Source of the DNA: an uncultured Oscillospiraceae bacterium
GTDB lineage: Bacteria; Bacillota; Clostridia; Oscillospirales; Oscillospiraceae
Length of the DNA: 64,000 nt
NCBI GenBank assembly: GCA_910578505.1
Contig: CAJTPV010000011.1
Span: 1-64,000, forward strand
Direction of reading: 5' to 3'
Both the position numbers and the translations under genes were made by a program. The stretch's first letter is position 1. The number at the start of each line of letters is the position of its first letter. Positions 26,557-35,851 of the stretch are shown piece by piece. The notes under the pieces are model-generated. The model saw only the letters and a list, made by a program, of their open reading frames with translations, was not told the origin of the DNA and made no database searches.

Positions 26557-26955
26557 TTATTCCGCCGACAGATTCTCACTGCCGAAGCTGTAGGGCAGCA
26601 GGTCCTTCTGGGTCAGCTCCAGCGTCTCCCCGTCACAATTGACCAAGATGACCTCCAGCTCCGGCGCGAACTCCTGCAGCACCTGACGGCACACGCCGCA
26701 GGGCGCGCAGAACGCCTTCGTCGCCCCGGCCACGGCAATCCGGACAAAATCCCGCTTTCCCTCGCTGACCGCCTTGAACACCGCCACCCGTTCCGCACAG
26801 ATGGAGGGGCCGTAGGCAGCGTTCTCAATGTTGCAGCCTGTGTACACGGAACCGTCCGCGCATTCGATGGCCGCGCCTACGGGGAAGTGGGAATACGGGG
26901 AGTAGGAGCGGGACAGCATGTCCCGCGCTCTCCGGCAAAGCTCCTGTTTTGTCAT
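26557..26955 (-). CDS. cdd: Cytidine deaminase
   Basis: This 132-residue zinc enzyme deaminates cytidine or deoxycytidine to uridine for pyrimidine salvage. The zinc motif is complete: NIENAAYGPSICAERVAVF holds the first Cys and catalytic Glu, and CAPCGVCRQVL supplies the other two Cys ligands. The N-terminal YSHFPVGAAIE is the substrate loop. AAAGGAGAATG precedes the ATG. Length fits the small homotetrameric class. Confidence 0.96.
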   Translation of the reverse strand: MTKQELCRRARDMLSRSYSPYSHFPVGAAIECADGSVYTGCNIENAAYGPSICAERVAVFKAVSEGKRDFVRIAVAGATKAFCAPCGVCRQVLQEFAPELEVILVNCDGETLELTQKDLLPYSFGSENLSAE

Positions 26956-27058
26956 CGATCATTCTCCTTTCACTGATGAGCTGCTGTGCTCAAAACCATA
27001 CGAATTCCGCTGAATTTCCTGTATAGGACGCGAAGCGCTCTGCCGGTCCGGCAGGACC

Positions 27059-28330
27059 TCAGGCCCAGTCCTCCCCAACGCCCAGATCAGGGCGCACGGA
27101 GGTGTCCATGATATCCTTGGCGTCATAGAACTGCAGATAGCGGTTGCGGGAATACCGCAGGGTGGTGCCGTCCGGATGCAGGCGGTCGCAGATGACGGCG
27201 CAGATATCCTTTTTTATGTAGCTGAAGCTCTCCACGCCCACGGAGCAGAACACCCGGAACCCCTGCTGCTGCAGATACTGAAACACCGGGCCGGTCTGCT
27301 TCCAGTCGTTGCCGTCAGGCCGCTCGCCGTGGGGGTAAAACAGAATGGTGGTGGGACCCACCAGGCTGCCCACTTCATCCATCCACTTCTCCGTGTCCGC
27401 CTGAATTTTACCCAGGTTGCCGCTGCCCAGCCGGATGTGGCCCCAGGTGTGGCTGCCGAAGGTCCAGCCTGTGCGCCTGAGCTCCTCAATGATGGGCTGC
27501 ACCGCCTGCCGCTCCGCCTGCCGGTTGGCCTCTTTGGCGTCGTCCCACGCCTTGGTGTCGGTCTGGGTCCGGTAGCCCAGGATGCCCTCGTAGCCCGTCA
27601 GGCTCAGGCAGGCCTTTGCGCCGAAGGGGGAGAAATCCGGGTGCTCCTCCACGAACTTGTCCAGGACGGGGATGGCATCCAGGTCCCGGCTGACCACCTC
27701 GTTGCCCTGGGGGTCTATGCCCCAGGACCAGACCTTGCCGTCCTCGCCGATGACCAGCTTGTAGGCAAAGCCGTTCTCCAACATATAGGGATAGTAGTTG
27801 GTGTCGTCATAGGAGAAAACCACCGGCTTTTTGCCCTCAGGCAGATAGAGGGTGTTGCGGACCATGACGGGATTGCCCGCCTCATCAGTAGTCTCGCTCC
27901 ACACGTCGGCGATGTCCACCAGCACATAGCCCCGCTCATAGACGCTGCTGAGAATTTTGTTGAATTCATCCACGGTCACCATAAAGTCGTCCAGCCCCTT
28001 CTCCTGGGCGTCGCCGTCAAAGGCCAGCTCCGGGTAGGCGATAACAGGATGGAAGAAGAGGTGCTCCACCAGGCCGTCATAGGCGGCGTAGGCGACGCCG
28101 TCCTTGACGCCGCCCTCCGGCATCACCTTGGGGTCGGCTATTTCATAGGGCTCCGGTTCCGGCGCGGGGGGCTCCGCAGGCTCCGGCGGCTCCGGGTCGG
28201 GGGAACTGTCGGCGGGCGGCTCCGTCCTGTCGGGAGCAGGGTCAGGTGCGGGGGACGGCGCAGCCGCGCAGGCCGCCAGGGCCAGCAGCAGTGTCAGCGC
28301 CAAAAGCAGCGCCAGGGCCTTTTTTGTCAT
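27059..28330 (-). CDS. Lipoprotein with polysaccharide-deacetylase (NodB-like) domain
   Basis: The 423-residue protein has a lipoprotein signal (LLALAACAAAP, with Cys about residue 21), a long Pro/Glu/Asp-rich spacer (about 25-65) and a NodB-fold region. VVFSYDDTNYYPYM carries the Asp pair and GSHTWGHIRL the H-x3-H metal ligands. Family enzymes remove N- or O-acetyl groups from peptidoglycan or exopolysaccharide. The first motif is SYDD rather than TFDD and the domain has a large insertion, so activity is not assured. The ATG at 28330 follows GCAGGAGG. Confidence 0.82.
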   Translation of the reverse strand: MTKKALALLLALTLLLALAACAAAPSPAPDPAPDRTEPPADSSPDPEPPEPAEPPAPEPEPYEIADPKVMPEGGVKDGVAYAAYDGLVEHLFFHPVIAYPELAFDGDAQEKGLDDFMVTVDEFNKILSSVYERGYVLVDIADVWSETTDEAGNPVMVRNTLYLPEGKKPVVFSYDDTNYYPYMLENGFAYKLVIGEDGKVWSWGIDPQGNEVVSRDLDAIPVLDKFVEEHPDFSPFGAKACLSLTGYEGILGYRTQTDTKAWDDAKEANRQAERQAVQPIIEELRRTGWTFGSHTWGHIRLGSGNLGKIQADTEKWMDEVGSLVGPTTILFYPHGERPDGNDWKQTGPVFQYLQQQGFRVFCSVGVESFSYIKKDICAVICDRLHPDGTTLRYSRNRYLQFYDAKDIMDTSVRPDLGVGEDWA

Positions 28331-28379
28331 GGTGTATACCTCCTGCGGGCGGCAGTCCGCCCTTTTTATCTGTAACCCC

Positions 28380-28408
28380 AGTATAGCACACCGGAGGTTA
28401 CAAACCAA
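28380..28408 (-). promoter_or_regulatory. Promoter of the deacetylase lipoprotein gene
   Basis: TTGGTT (28408-28403) and TATACT (28385-28380) are 17 bases apart on the minus strand, about 50 bases before the ATG. Confidence 0.6.
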
Positions 28409-28604
28409 GTGCTTCTTCCTGTGAAAAAAATGACAAAAGGGTTACAACCCCGGCAGTCCGACCCTTTTCGAGATGGAAAATGGGGGTGGGCGCGGGAAAA
28501 TTTGTAGGAATGCACACTGTACTTTTTGTCCGGTATCTGCTATAGTAAAACATACTTGGAGTGAGCGCGAATCATAAAGAAAGACGATACAAGGAGCGTA
28601 CCGG

Positions 28605-30368
28605 ATGGATATTTTTTCAATTTTTACACTATGCGGCGGCATAGCCTTCTTTATGTATGGCATGTCGGTCCTGTCCTCCCGGCTGGAGAAGCTGGCCGGC
28701 GGCAAATTGGAGCAGCTGCTCAAGAAAATGACCTCCAACCGCTTCAAGGCCCTGCTCTTGGGCGCGGGCATCACCATTGCCATGCAGTCCTCCACCGCTG
28801 TGACGGTTATGCTGGTGGGCTTGGTCAACTCCGGTATTATGGAGCTGGGGCAGACCATCGGCGTGATCATGGGCTCCAACATTGGCACGACCCTTACCGC
28901 CTGGATTCTGTCTCTGTCCGGAATTGACAGCGACGTCATCTGGCTCCAGCTGCTCAAGCCGGAGGTGTTCTCCCCTGTGGCGGCGCTCATCGGCATCGTG
29001 CTGCGCACCAAATACAAGGACGGCAAGATGCGCAGCACGGGCACCATTCTGGTGGGCTTCGCCATCCTCATGTACGGCACCGTCATGATGCGCGATTCCA
29101 TGGCGCCGCTGGCGGAAATGCCCCAGTTTACCTATATCCTCACCGCATTTACCAACCCCTTTGTGGGGATCGTGGTCGGCGCGGTCTTTACCGCGCTGCT
29201 GCACTCCTCCGCGGCCTCCGTGGCCATCCTGCAGGCGCTGTCCAGGACCGGCAGCATCACCTACGGCATCGCCCTGCCCATCATCATGGGCCAGAATATC
29301 GGTACCTGCCTGACCGCCCTGCTCACCGGTGTGGGCGCGAACCGCAACGCCCGCCGGGTGTCTATTGTACATATTTCCTTTAACCTCATCGGGACAGCGG
29401 TCTTTATGCTCGTTTTCTACGGCAGCGACCTGTTCTTTCACTTCGCCTTTATGGACGCAGTGATCCAGCCCACCCATATCGCTTTGATGCACAGTATCTT
29501 CAATATCGCCACCACAGTCCTGCTCCTGCCCTTCACCAAACAGCTGGAGCGGCTGGCCTACCTGGTCATCAAGGAGGACGCGGAGGAGAAGCCCAAGTAC
29601 ACCTTCGTGGACCCGCTGCTGCTGGCCACCCCCTCTGTGGCCATTGCCGAGTGCGGCGCGAAAACCGTGGAGATGGCGAAGCTGGCCGAGAGCACGCTGC
29701 TGGAGGCCCTGCGGCTGCTGGAGAATTACGATGACAAAATTGCCGAGAAGGTCCGGAAAAACGAGGACAAGCTGGACCTGTATGAGGACCGCCTGGGCAC
29801 AATGCTGGTGAAAATCAGCAGCAAGTCCCTCTCCCAGTCCGACAGCCGCAGCATATCCAAGCAGCTGCACACCATCGGCGACTTCGAGCGCATCGGCGAC
29901 CACGCCCTGAACCTGTTGGGCACCGCCAAGGAGATTCACGAGAAAAGCATCACCTTCTCCGGCTCCGCTCAGAAGGAGATCGACACGCTTCTGTCCGCGC
30001 TGAAGGAAATCCTGCGCATCACCATCCAGGCGTTTTCGGAGAATGATCTGCATCTTGCATCAAAAGTAGAGCCTCTGGAGCAGGTGATCGACCTGCTGAT
30101 TACGGAGATCAAGAGCAACCACATCGACCGCCTCCAGAAGGGCGACTGCACCATAGAGTTCGGCTTCGTGCTCTCCGACCTGCTGACCAACTGCGAGCGG
30201 GTCAGCGACCACTGCTCCAATATCGCCGTGGCCCAGATTGAGACGGCGCAGAACGCCTATCAGGCCCACAAGTACCTCAACAGCGTCAAGAGCAAGAACA
30301 ATGCGGAGTTCAACGCCGCTTATCACGCCTATCAGCAGCAGTATCAAATCAACCAAGAGAGCGTGTGA
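28605..30368 (+). CDS. Na+/phosphate cotransporter family protein with PhoU domain
   Basis: The 587-residue protein has about eight hydrophobic helices in residues 1-315, including the duplicated Na/Pi motif (GAGITIAMQSSTAVTVMLVG and LLHSSAASVAILQAL). A cytoplasmic PhoU-like helical domain (about 340-560) contains IGDFERIGDHALNLL and CERVSDHCSNIA. NptA/YjbB relatives move phosphate with sodium. AAGGAGCGTACCGG precedes the ATG. It stands alone between the lipoprotein and the pyr operon. Confidence 0.92.
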   Translation: MDIFSIFTLCGGIAFFMYGMSVLSSRLEKLAGGKLEQLLKKMTSNRFKALLLGAGITIAMQSSTAVTVMLVGLVNSGIMELGQTIGVIMGSNIGTTLTAWILSLSGIDSDVIWLQLLKPEVFSPVAALIGIVLRTKYKDGKMRSTGTILVGFAILMYGTVMMRDSMAPLAEMPQFTYILTAFTNPFVGIVVGAVFTALLHSSAASVAILQALSRTGSITYGIALPIIMGQNIGTCLTALLTGVGANRNARRVSIVHISFNLIGTAVFMLVFYGSDLFFHFAFMDAVIQPTHIALMHSIFNIATTVLLLPFTKQLERLAYLVIKEDAEEKPKYTFVDPLLLATPSVAIAECGAKTVEMAKLAESTLLEALRLLENYDDKIAEKVRKNEDKLDLYEDRLGTMLVKISSKSLSQSDSRSISKQLHTIGDFERIGDHALNLLGTAKEIHEKSITFSGSAQKEIDTLLSALKEILRITIQAFSENDLHLASKVEPLEQVIDLLITEIKSNHIDRLQKGDCTIEFGFVLSDLLTNCERVSDHCSNIAVAQIETAQNAYQAHKYLNSVKSKNNAEFNAAYHAYQQQYQINQESV

Positions 30369-30378
30369 GACGGGGAAT

Positions 30379-30412
30379 GGGGCTGCCGGCAATCCGCCGG
30401 CGGCCCCGTTCC
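30379..30412 (+). terminator. Hairpin after the Na/Pi transporter gene
   Basis: GGGGCTGCCGGC (30379-30390) pairs with GCCGGCGGCCCC (30396-30407, one G-U), ten bases after the stop. The U-run is poor. Confidence 0.6.
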
Positions 30413-30464
30413 GGCGTCTGCCCCCCAGCGCCGGAAAAAGCGCCGGAAAAACAGAAATCCGGTG

Positions 30465-30493
30465 TTGACAGGGGGTGGCCTATCCTGTATAAT
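30465..30493 (+). promoter_or_regulatory. Consensus promoter of the pyr operon
   Basis: TTGACA (30465-30470) and TATAAT (30488-30493) are perfect boxes with a 17-base spacer, 57 bases before pyrC. The short leader shows no PyrR-type attenuator hairpins. Confidence 0.92.
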
Positions 30494-30549
30494 AAACCGA
30501 AATGCGATTTGTACCGTCCGGCCGCGCGGGCCGGGAAAGGAGTGTCATT

Positions 30550-31821
30550 GTGGATTATATCCTGAAAAACGCAATGGTCCTGGAGGACAGCCGGTTCCGG
30601 CCGGCTGACGTTGCCGTTCAGTCGGGCCGTATTGTTTCTATTGCAGAGGATCTTGAATGCCTGCCCGGCTTCACTGCCATTGATTTGCATAACGCCGCTG
30701 TGTTCCCCGGTTTCGTCGATGTCCATGTCCATCTTCGAGAACCGGGATTTTCTTATAAGGAGACCATCCGCACCGGCACGCTGGCCGCCGCCCACGGCGG
30801 GTACGCCCACGTGTGCCCCATGCCCAACCTGGACCCGGTGCCGGACACGGCGGAGCACCTGCGGGCCCAGCTGGACATCATCGACCGGGACGCCGTGGTG
30901 CACGTCCACCCCTACGGGGCCATTACCCAGGGGGAGAAGGGGGAGGCCCCGGCGGAGCTGGAGGCCATGGCCCCCCATACGGCGGGCTTCTCCGACGATG
31001 GCCGGGGCGTGCAGAGCCGGGAGATGATGCGTGCGGCCATGCTGGAGGCAAAGCGGCTGGGTAAGATCATCGCCGCCCACTGCGAGGACAACGCCCTGCT
31101 GCGGGGCGGCTATATCCACGACGGGCAGTACGCCGAAGAACACGGCCACCGGGGCATCTGCTCGGAGAGCGAGTGGGGCCAGATCGCCCGTGACCTGGAG
31201 CTGGCGGAGGAGACCGGGTGCAAGTACCATGTGTGCCACATCTCCACCAAGGAGAGCGTGGAGCTCATCCGCAGGGCTAAGGCGAGAGGCGTGGACGTGA
31301 CGTGCGAGACGGGACCCCACTACCTGGTGTTCACGGATATGGATCTGCAGGAGGACGGGCGCTTCAAGATGAACCCGCCCATCCGCAGTGCTGAAGACCG
31401 GCAGGCCCTGCGGGACGGGCTGCTGGACGGCGCCATCGACATGATCGCCACCGACCACGCCCCCCACAGCCGGGAGGAAAAAAGCCGGGGCCTGGAGAAG
31501 AGCGCCATGGGCGTCGTGGGGCTGGAGACCGCCTTTTCCGTGCTGTACACCCATCTGGTCAGGCCGGGGCTCCTGCCCATGGACCGGCTGATAGCGCTGA
31601 TGCACGACAATCCGGCCCGGCGGTTCGGCTTTGGCACGCCCCTGGCGGCGGGACAGCCCGCCGACCTGACCGTATTTGATCTGGACGCGGCGTACACCGT
31701 GGACCCGGAGAAATTCCTGTCCATGGGCCGCGCCACGCCCTTCGCGGGGATGACGCTCTATGGCGTGTGCAGGATGACGATGATCGATGGAAACATCGTT
31801 TGGCAGGAGGGAGAAGCGTGA
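30550..31821 (+). CDS. pyrC: Dihydroorotase
   Basis: The 423-residue amidohydrolase closes carbamoyl aspartate to dihydroorotate. The metal motif DVHVHLREPG, a later HCEDNAL, ICHISTKES-type strand and TDHAPHSREEK are all present, as in class I dihydroorotases. The GTG at 30550 is chosen because GGAAAGGAG lies just upstream and the product begins MDYILKNAM. The stop overlaps pyrK (GTGA). First gene of the pyrimidine operon. Confidence 0.95.
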   Translation: MDYILKNAMVLEDSRFRPADVAVQSGRIVSIAEDLECLPGFTAIDLHNAAVFPGFVDVHVHLREPGFSYKETIRTGTLAAAHGGYAHVCPMPNLDPVPDTAEHLRAQLDIIDRDAVVHVHPYGAITQGEKGEAPAELEAMAPHTAGFSDDGRGVQSREMMRAAMLEAKRLGKIIAAHCEDNALLRGGYIHDGQYAEEHGHRGICSESEWGQIARDLELAEETGCKYHVCHISTKESVELIRRAKARGVDVTCETGPHYLVFTDMDLQEDGRFKMNPPIRSAEDRQALRDGLLDGAIDMIATDHAPHSREEKSRGLEKSAMGVVGLETAFSVLYTHLVRPGLLPMDRLIALMHDNPARRFGFGTPLAAGQPADLTVFDLDAAYTVDPEKFLSMGRATPFAGMTLYGVCRMTMIDGNIVWQEGEA

Positions 31822-32546
31822 AACAGGTTCTTTATACAGTAACCGGCAACCAGGAGCTCGCCCCCGGCGTGTGGGAGATGTCCCTGGCCGGGGATACGTC
31901 CCCCATTACCACGCCGGGACAGTTTATCAATATCAAACTGGACGGCTTTTTCCTACGCCGCCCCATCTCCGTCTGCGACTGGGACAGCCGGGGCCTGACC
32001 ATTATCTATAAAGTGGTGGGCAAGGGCACGGCGGTTATGAGCGCCATGCAGCCGGGGCAGGAATTGGACGTGCTGTCCGGCCTGGGCAACGGCTTCGACG
32101 TGGCCAAATGCGGGCAGCGGACGGTGGTCATCGGCGGCGGCGCGGGCGTGCCGCCCATGTACGGTCTGGCCAAAGCGCTGCTGGCGGCGGGAAAGACCCC
32201 CTCTGCGGTGCTGGGCTTTAATACCGAAAGCGAGATTTTCTATGAGGACCAGTTCCGAAAGCTGGGAATCGAGACGGTTGTGACCACCGTGGACGGCAGT
32301 TATGGGCAAAAGGGGTTCGTGACGGACGCGCTGCCGGAAAACTATGACTATTTCTGCGCCTGCGGGCCGCTGCCCATGCTGAAAGCGGTGTACAACGCCA
32401 GCAGCACCTCCGGGCTGCTGAGCTTCGAGGAGCGCATGGGCTGCGGGTTCGGGGCCTGCATGGGGTGCAGCTGCAAGACCAAGTACGGCAATAAGCGCAT
32501 CTGCAAGGACGGTCCCGTGCTGGAGAAGGAGGAGATCATATGGTAG
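31818..32546 (+). CDS. pyrK: Dihydroorotate dehydrogenase B electron-transfer subunit
   Basis: This 242-residue iron-sulfur flavoprotein passes electrons from PyrD to NAD+. FAD-binding FFLRRPISVCDW, the nucleotide-binding VVIGGGAGVPPMYGL and the 2Fe-2S cysteines of GCGFGACMGCSCKT followed by ICKDGPV are clear. The GTG start at 31818 overlaps the pyrC stop, and the end overlaps pyrD by seven bases, so the operon is tightly coupled. Confidence 0.96.
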   Translation: MKQVLYTVTGNQELAPGVWEMSLAGDTSPITTPGQFINIKLDGFFLRRPISVCDWDSRGLTIIYKVVGKGTAVMSAMQPGQELDVLSGLGNGFDVAKCGQRTVVIGGGAGVPPMYGLAKALLAAGKTPSAVLGFNTESEIFYEDQFRKLGIETVVTTVDGSYGQKGFVTDALPENYDYFCACGPLPMLKAVYNASSTSGLLSFEERMGCGFGACMGCSCKTKYGNKRICKDGPVLEKEEIIW

Positions 32547-33457
32547 ATTTGCGCGTGAATCTGGCTGGGACCGAGCTGGACAACCCGGTGATCCCCGCCA
32601 GCGGCACTTTCGGCTACGGCTACGAGTTCGCCCAGCTGTACGACATCAACTGTCTGGGGACCTTCTCCTTCAAGGGCACCACGAGGGAACCCCGTTTCGG
32701 CAACCCCACCCCCCGGATCGCGGAGTGCCCCGCCGGGATGCTCAACGCCGTGGGGCTGCAGAACCCCGGCGTGGACAAGGTGCTGTCCGAGGAGCTGCCC
32801 AAATTGAAGGCGTGCTTCCACAAGCCGGTGATGGCGAATGTCAGCGGCTTTTCCGTGGAAGAATACGCCTACACCTGTGCGCAGCTGGATAAGGCGGAGC
32901 AGGTGGGGTGGCTGGAGGTCAACATCTCCTGCCCCAACGTACACAACGGCGGTATGAGCTTCGGCGTGTGCGCGGAGGCCGCGGCGGAGGTCACAAAGGC
33001 CGTGAAGGCGGTGACCACCAAGCCGGTCTTTATGAAGCTCAGCCCCAATGTCACCGACATCGCCGGCATCGCAAAAGCCTGTCAGGACGCGGGGGCGGAC
33101 GGCATCAGCCTGATTAATACGCTGCTGGGCATGCGCATCGACCTGAAATCCCGGAGGCCGCTGCTGGCCAACGGCACCGGCGGATTTTCCGGCAGCGCCA
33201 TTCTTCCGGTGGCCCTGCGGATGGTCTATCAGGTGTATGAGGCGGTGGACATCCCGGTCATCGGCATGGGCGGCGTCAGCTCGGCGGAGGACGTGGTGGA
33301 GATGATGCTGGCGGGGGCCACCGCCGTGGAGGTGGGGGCCGCCAATCTGGTGGACCCCTTCGCCTGTAAAGAAATTATTGACCAACTGCCACAGGTAATG
33401 GTAAAATATGGCATAACCAATCTGAAAGAGATCATAGGAGGCGCGCACCATGGGTAA
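32540..33457 (+). CDS. pyrD: Dihydroorotate dehydrogenase, class 1B catalytic subunit
   Basis: This 305-residue FMN enzyme oxidises dihydroorotate to orotate with PyrK. It has NPVIPASGTFGYG, FSFKGTTREPRFGNP, VNISCPNV with the class 1 catalytic Cys region, and C-terminal VIGMGGVSSAEDVVE. GGAGGAG precedes the ATG within the end of pyrK. Confidence 0.96.
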   Translation: MVDLRVNLAGTELDNPVIPASGTFGYGYEFAQLYDINCLGTFSFKGTTREPRFGNPTPRIAECPAGMLNAVGLQNPGVDKVLSEELPKLKACFHKPVMANVSGFSVEEYAYTCAQLDKAEQVGWLEVNISCPNVHNGGMSFGVCAEAAAEVTKAVKAVTTKPVFMKLSPNVTDIAGIAKACQDAGADGISLINTLLGMRIDLKSRRPLLANGTGGFSGSAILPVALRMVYQVYEAVDIPVIGMGGVSSAEDVVEMMLAGATAVEVGAANLVDPFACKEIIDQLPQVMVKYGITNLKEIIGGAHHG

Positions 33458-34154
33458 GGACGTTATTATCGCGTTGGATTTTGAGAGCAAGGAAAAGGCG
33501 TTGGGCTTTCTGGACAACTTCTCCGGCGAGCCGAAAAAGCCCTACGTAAAGATCGGCATGGAGCTGTACTACGCCGCCGGTCCGGACATCGTGCGGGAGA
33601 TCAAGGCCAGAGGCCACCAGATTTTCCTGGACTTGAAGCTCCACGACATCCCCAACACCGTGAAAAAGGCCATGTCCGTTCTCTCCGGCCTGGATGTGGA
33701 CATGCTGAACCTCCACGCCGCCGGGACAAAGGCCATGATGGAGGCCGCCCTGGAGGGCGTGACCCGGCCCGACGGCTCCCGCCCGCTGGTAATCGCCGTC
33801 ACCCAGCTGACCTCCACCAGCCAGGAGCGCATGGAGAGCGACCTGCTCATTCATGAGCCCATCGACCAGGTTGTGCTGCACTACGCCAGATGCGCCCGTG
33901 ACGCGGGGCTGGACGGCATCGTCTGCTCCCCGCTGGAGGCGGGCAAGGTCCACGAGGCCTGCGGGAAACAGTTCCTCACCGTGACGCCGGGGGTGCGGTT
34001 TGCCGACGGCGACGTGGGGGACCAGGTGCGGGTGACCACGCCGGAGAAGGCCAGGGAGATTGGCTCCGACTATATCGTGGTGGGGCGGCCCGTGACCCAG
34101 GCGGCGGACCCGGTGGCCGCGTACCGGCGGTGCGTGGCGGAGTTCGTCGGATAA
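33450..34154 (+). CDS. pyrF: Orotidine 5'-phosphate decarboxylase
   Basis: This 234-residue enzyme converts OMP to UMP. The catalytic DLKLHDIPNTV (Lys and Asp) and the later VTPGVRF and DYIVVGRPVTQA phosphate-loop motifs are present. It overlaps pyrD by eight bases. Confidence 0.96.
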   Translation: MGKDVIIALDFESKEKALGFLDNFSGEPKKPYVKIGMELYYAAGPDIVREIKARGHQIFLDLKLHDIPNTVKKAMSVLSGLDVDMLNLHAAGTKAMMEAALEGVTRPDGSRPLVIAVTQLTSTSQERMESDLLIHEPIDQVVLHYARCARDAGLDGIVCSPLEAGKVHEACGKQFLTVTPGVRFADGDVGDQVRVTTPEKAREIGSDYIVVGRPVTQAADPVAAYRRCVAEFVG

Positions 34155-34157
34155 GCT

Positions 34158-35177
34158 ATGTGGAACACGATTTTATTTGACCTGGACGGGACGCTGACGG
34201 ATTCTCAGGAGGGGATCGTCAACTCCGTCAAAAACGCCCTGGACTATTTTGGCATTCAGGAAGAACGGGAAAAGATGACCGCCTTCGTGGGGCCTCCCCT
34301 CCACGACACCTTCCGGGAGGTCTACGGGTTCAATGCGGAACAGATCGACATGGGGACGAAGAAATTCCGGGAGTATTTCAGCGAAAAGGGCTGGCTGGAA
34401 AACGCGCCCTACCCCGGTATCGAGGAGCTGCTGAAAGCGCTGCGGGAAGCGGGAAAGCATCTGGTGGTGGCGACGTCCAAGCCGGAGGCCTTCGCGGTGC
34501 GGATTCTGGAGCACTTCGGCCTTGCGCAGTATTTCGACCACATCTGCGGCGCGCCCATGGACGAGCACAGCGGCGCAAAAAAGTCCCGGATTATCGAAAA
34601 CGCGCTCAGTTATTACGAGCATGGCCCCTTTATTACCGACGCGGTGATGGTGGGCGACCGGAAGCACGATGTGTTGGGCGCCCATGAAAAAGGGCTGTCC
34701 GCCGTGGGCGTGCTGTACGGCTATGGCGACCGGCAGGAGCTGGAGGAAGCGGGCGCGGATTTTATTGTGGAAACCATAGACAGCCTGAAGGAACTGCTGC
34801 TGTTTGACGCGGAGGTGTCGCGAAGATGGTTCCGGGCCTTTGCGCCCCATGTACCGGCAGAGGATGTCCACCGGTATACGTTTAACAGAAGCTCGGGCTC
34901 CTGCATGTGGACGGCTCTGGGAGGCCGGGACTGCCTGTCGGGTGCGGAGGCCAAACGGGCCTTTGACGCCCAGAAATATGAGCGTGCCATCATCTTCCGG
35001 GCGGGATTTGACGGGATGGGAAAAACCTGCAAGATCACCGCCGCCCAGCTGGACCAGAACGAGGAGGACGTGTACGTGGTGGATGAGGACTTCCGGTGGA
35101 CCTATGTACACACCCATGAGGACGGCTGGTGCGGGCCGTATTTCTGCCGGAACAACGAGAGCAAGGGGGATGGATAA
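34158..35177 (+). CDS. HAD-superfamily phosphatase fused to an unassigned C-terminal domain
   Basis: Residues 1-215 form a Gph-like HAD phosphatase: FDLDGTLTDS carries the nucleophile Asp, VVATSKPEA motif II, and MVGDRKHDVLGA motif IV. Residues about 216-339 form a second domain with Trp/Cys-rich segments (SGSCMWTALGGRDCL and WTYVHTHEDGWCGPYFC) that I cannot place; a DUF4275-like relation is possible. It sits between pyrF and pyrE. A role in removing toxic phosphorylated pyrimidines is an inference. Confidence 0.8.
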   Translation: MWNTILFDLDGTLTDSQEGIVNSVKNALDYFGIQEEREKMTAFVGPPLHDTFREVYGFNAEQIDMGTKKFREYFSEKGWLENAPYPGIEELLKALREAGKHLVVATSKPEAFAVRILEHFGLAQYFDHICGAPMDEHSGAKKSRIIENALSYYEHGPFITDAVMVGDRKHDVLGAHEKGLSAVGVLYGYGDRQELEEAGADFIVETIDSLKELLLFDAEVSRRWFRAFAPHVPAEDVHRYTFNRSSGSCMWTALGGRDCLSGAEAKRAFDAQKYERAIIFRAGFDGMGKTCKITAAQLDQNEEDVYVVDEDFRWTYVHTHEDGWCGPYFCRNNESKGDG

Positions 35178-35822
35178 ATGCCGACTTTGGAAATCAAGCG
35201 GATGGAAGCCGGGAACGTGAACTGCTACCTGCTGGTTGGCGGGAAGGACGCCGTGCTGGTGGACACCAGGCGGGAGAAGTATCAGGACAAGGTCCTGGGG
35301 GCCTGCCTGGATTACAACGTCCGGCTGATAATACTGACCCACGGCCATGTGGACCACGTGCAGAACGCGGCCTATCTGGCCCGGTGGCTCCAGGCCCCCA
35401 TTGCCATGCACGAGGCGGATTTGGACCTGCTGCCGGACAACTGCATGCAGCCCCTGACGGCGGAGACCCCGGTGGGAAAGGCGGTGCTGGCGCTGTCCGT
35501 CAAGAGCTTCCGGGAGGACGTGATCCCGGAATTTCATCCCAGCGTCTTTTTGAAGGAAGGGGATACCCTGGAGAAGTGGGGGATTCCGGCGAAGGTTATC
35601 GAGCTGCCGGGACACACGCGGGGGTCTATTGGGCTGGACATCGCGGGAAAGCACCTGCTGGTGGGCGACGCGCTGATGAATATGCTCTATCCCACGGCGT
35701 CCCTGCTATATAACGACCGGGTGGAGATGCTGGCCAGCGCCCGGAAAATTGCCGGTATGGGGGAGCGTACCATTTGGTTTGGGCACGGGAAACCGGCGGC
35801 AAACCGGGATTGGGTTCGATAG
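35178..35822 (+). CDS. MBL-fold metallohydrolase (glyoxalase II-like)
   Basis: The 214-residue protein has the zinc motif LTHGHVDHVQNA, a later GHTRGSIGLD and LVGDAL. It starts directly after the HAD gene and is embedded in the pyr operon. Family members hydrolyse thioesters, lactones or related bonds. A link to pyrimidine metabolism is unknown; PyrC-like hydrolysis is unlikely given the different fold. Confidence 0.88.
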   Translation: MPTLEIKRMEAGNVNCYLLVGGKDAVLVDTRREKYQDKVLGACLDYNVRLIILTHGHVDHVQNAAYLARWLQAPIAMHEADLDLLPDNCMQPLTAETPVGKAVLALSVKSFREDVIPEFHPSVFLKEGDTLEKWGIPAKVIELPGHTRGSIGLDIAGKHLLVGDALMNMLYPTASLLYNDRVEMLASARKIAGMGERTIWFGHGKPAANRDWVR

Positions 35823-35851
35823 GAAATATTTTTATATAGAAGGAGAAGACT

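Noticed and set aside
30494..30549. PyrR-type attenuator before pyrC
   Set aside because: The leader is only about 50 bases and lacks alternative hairpins.
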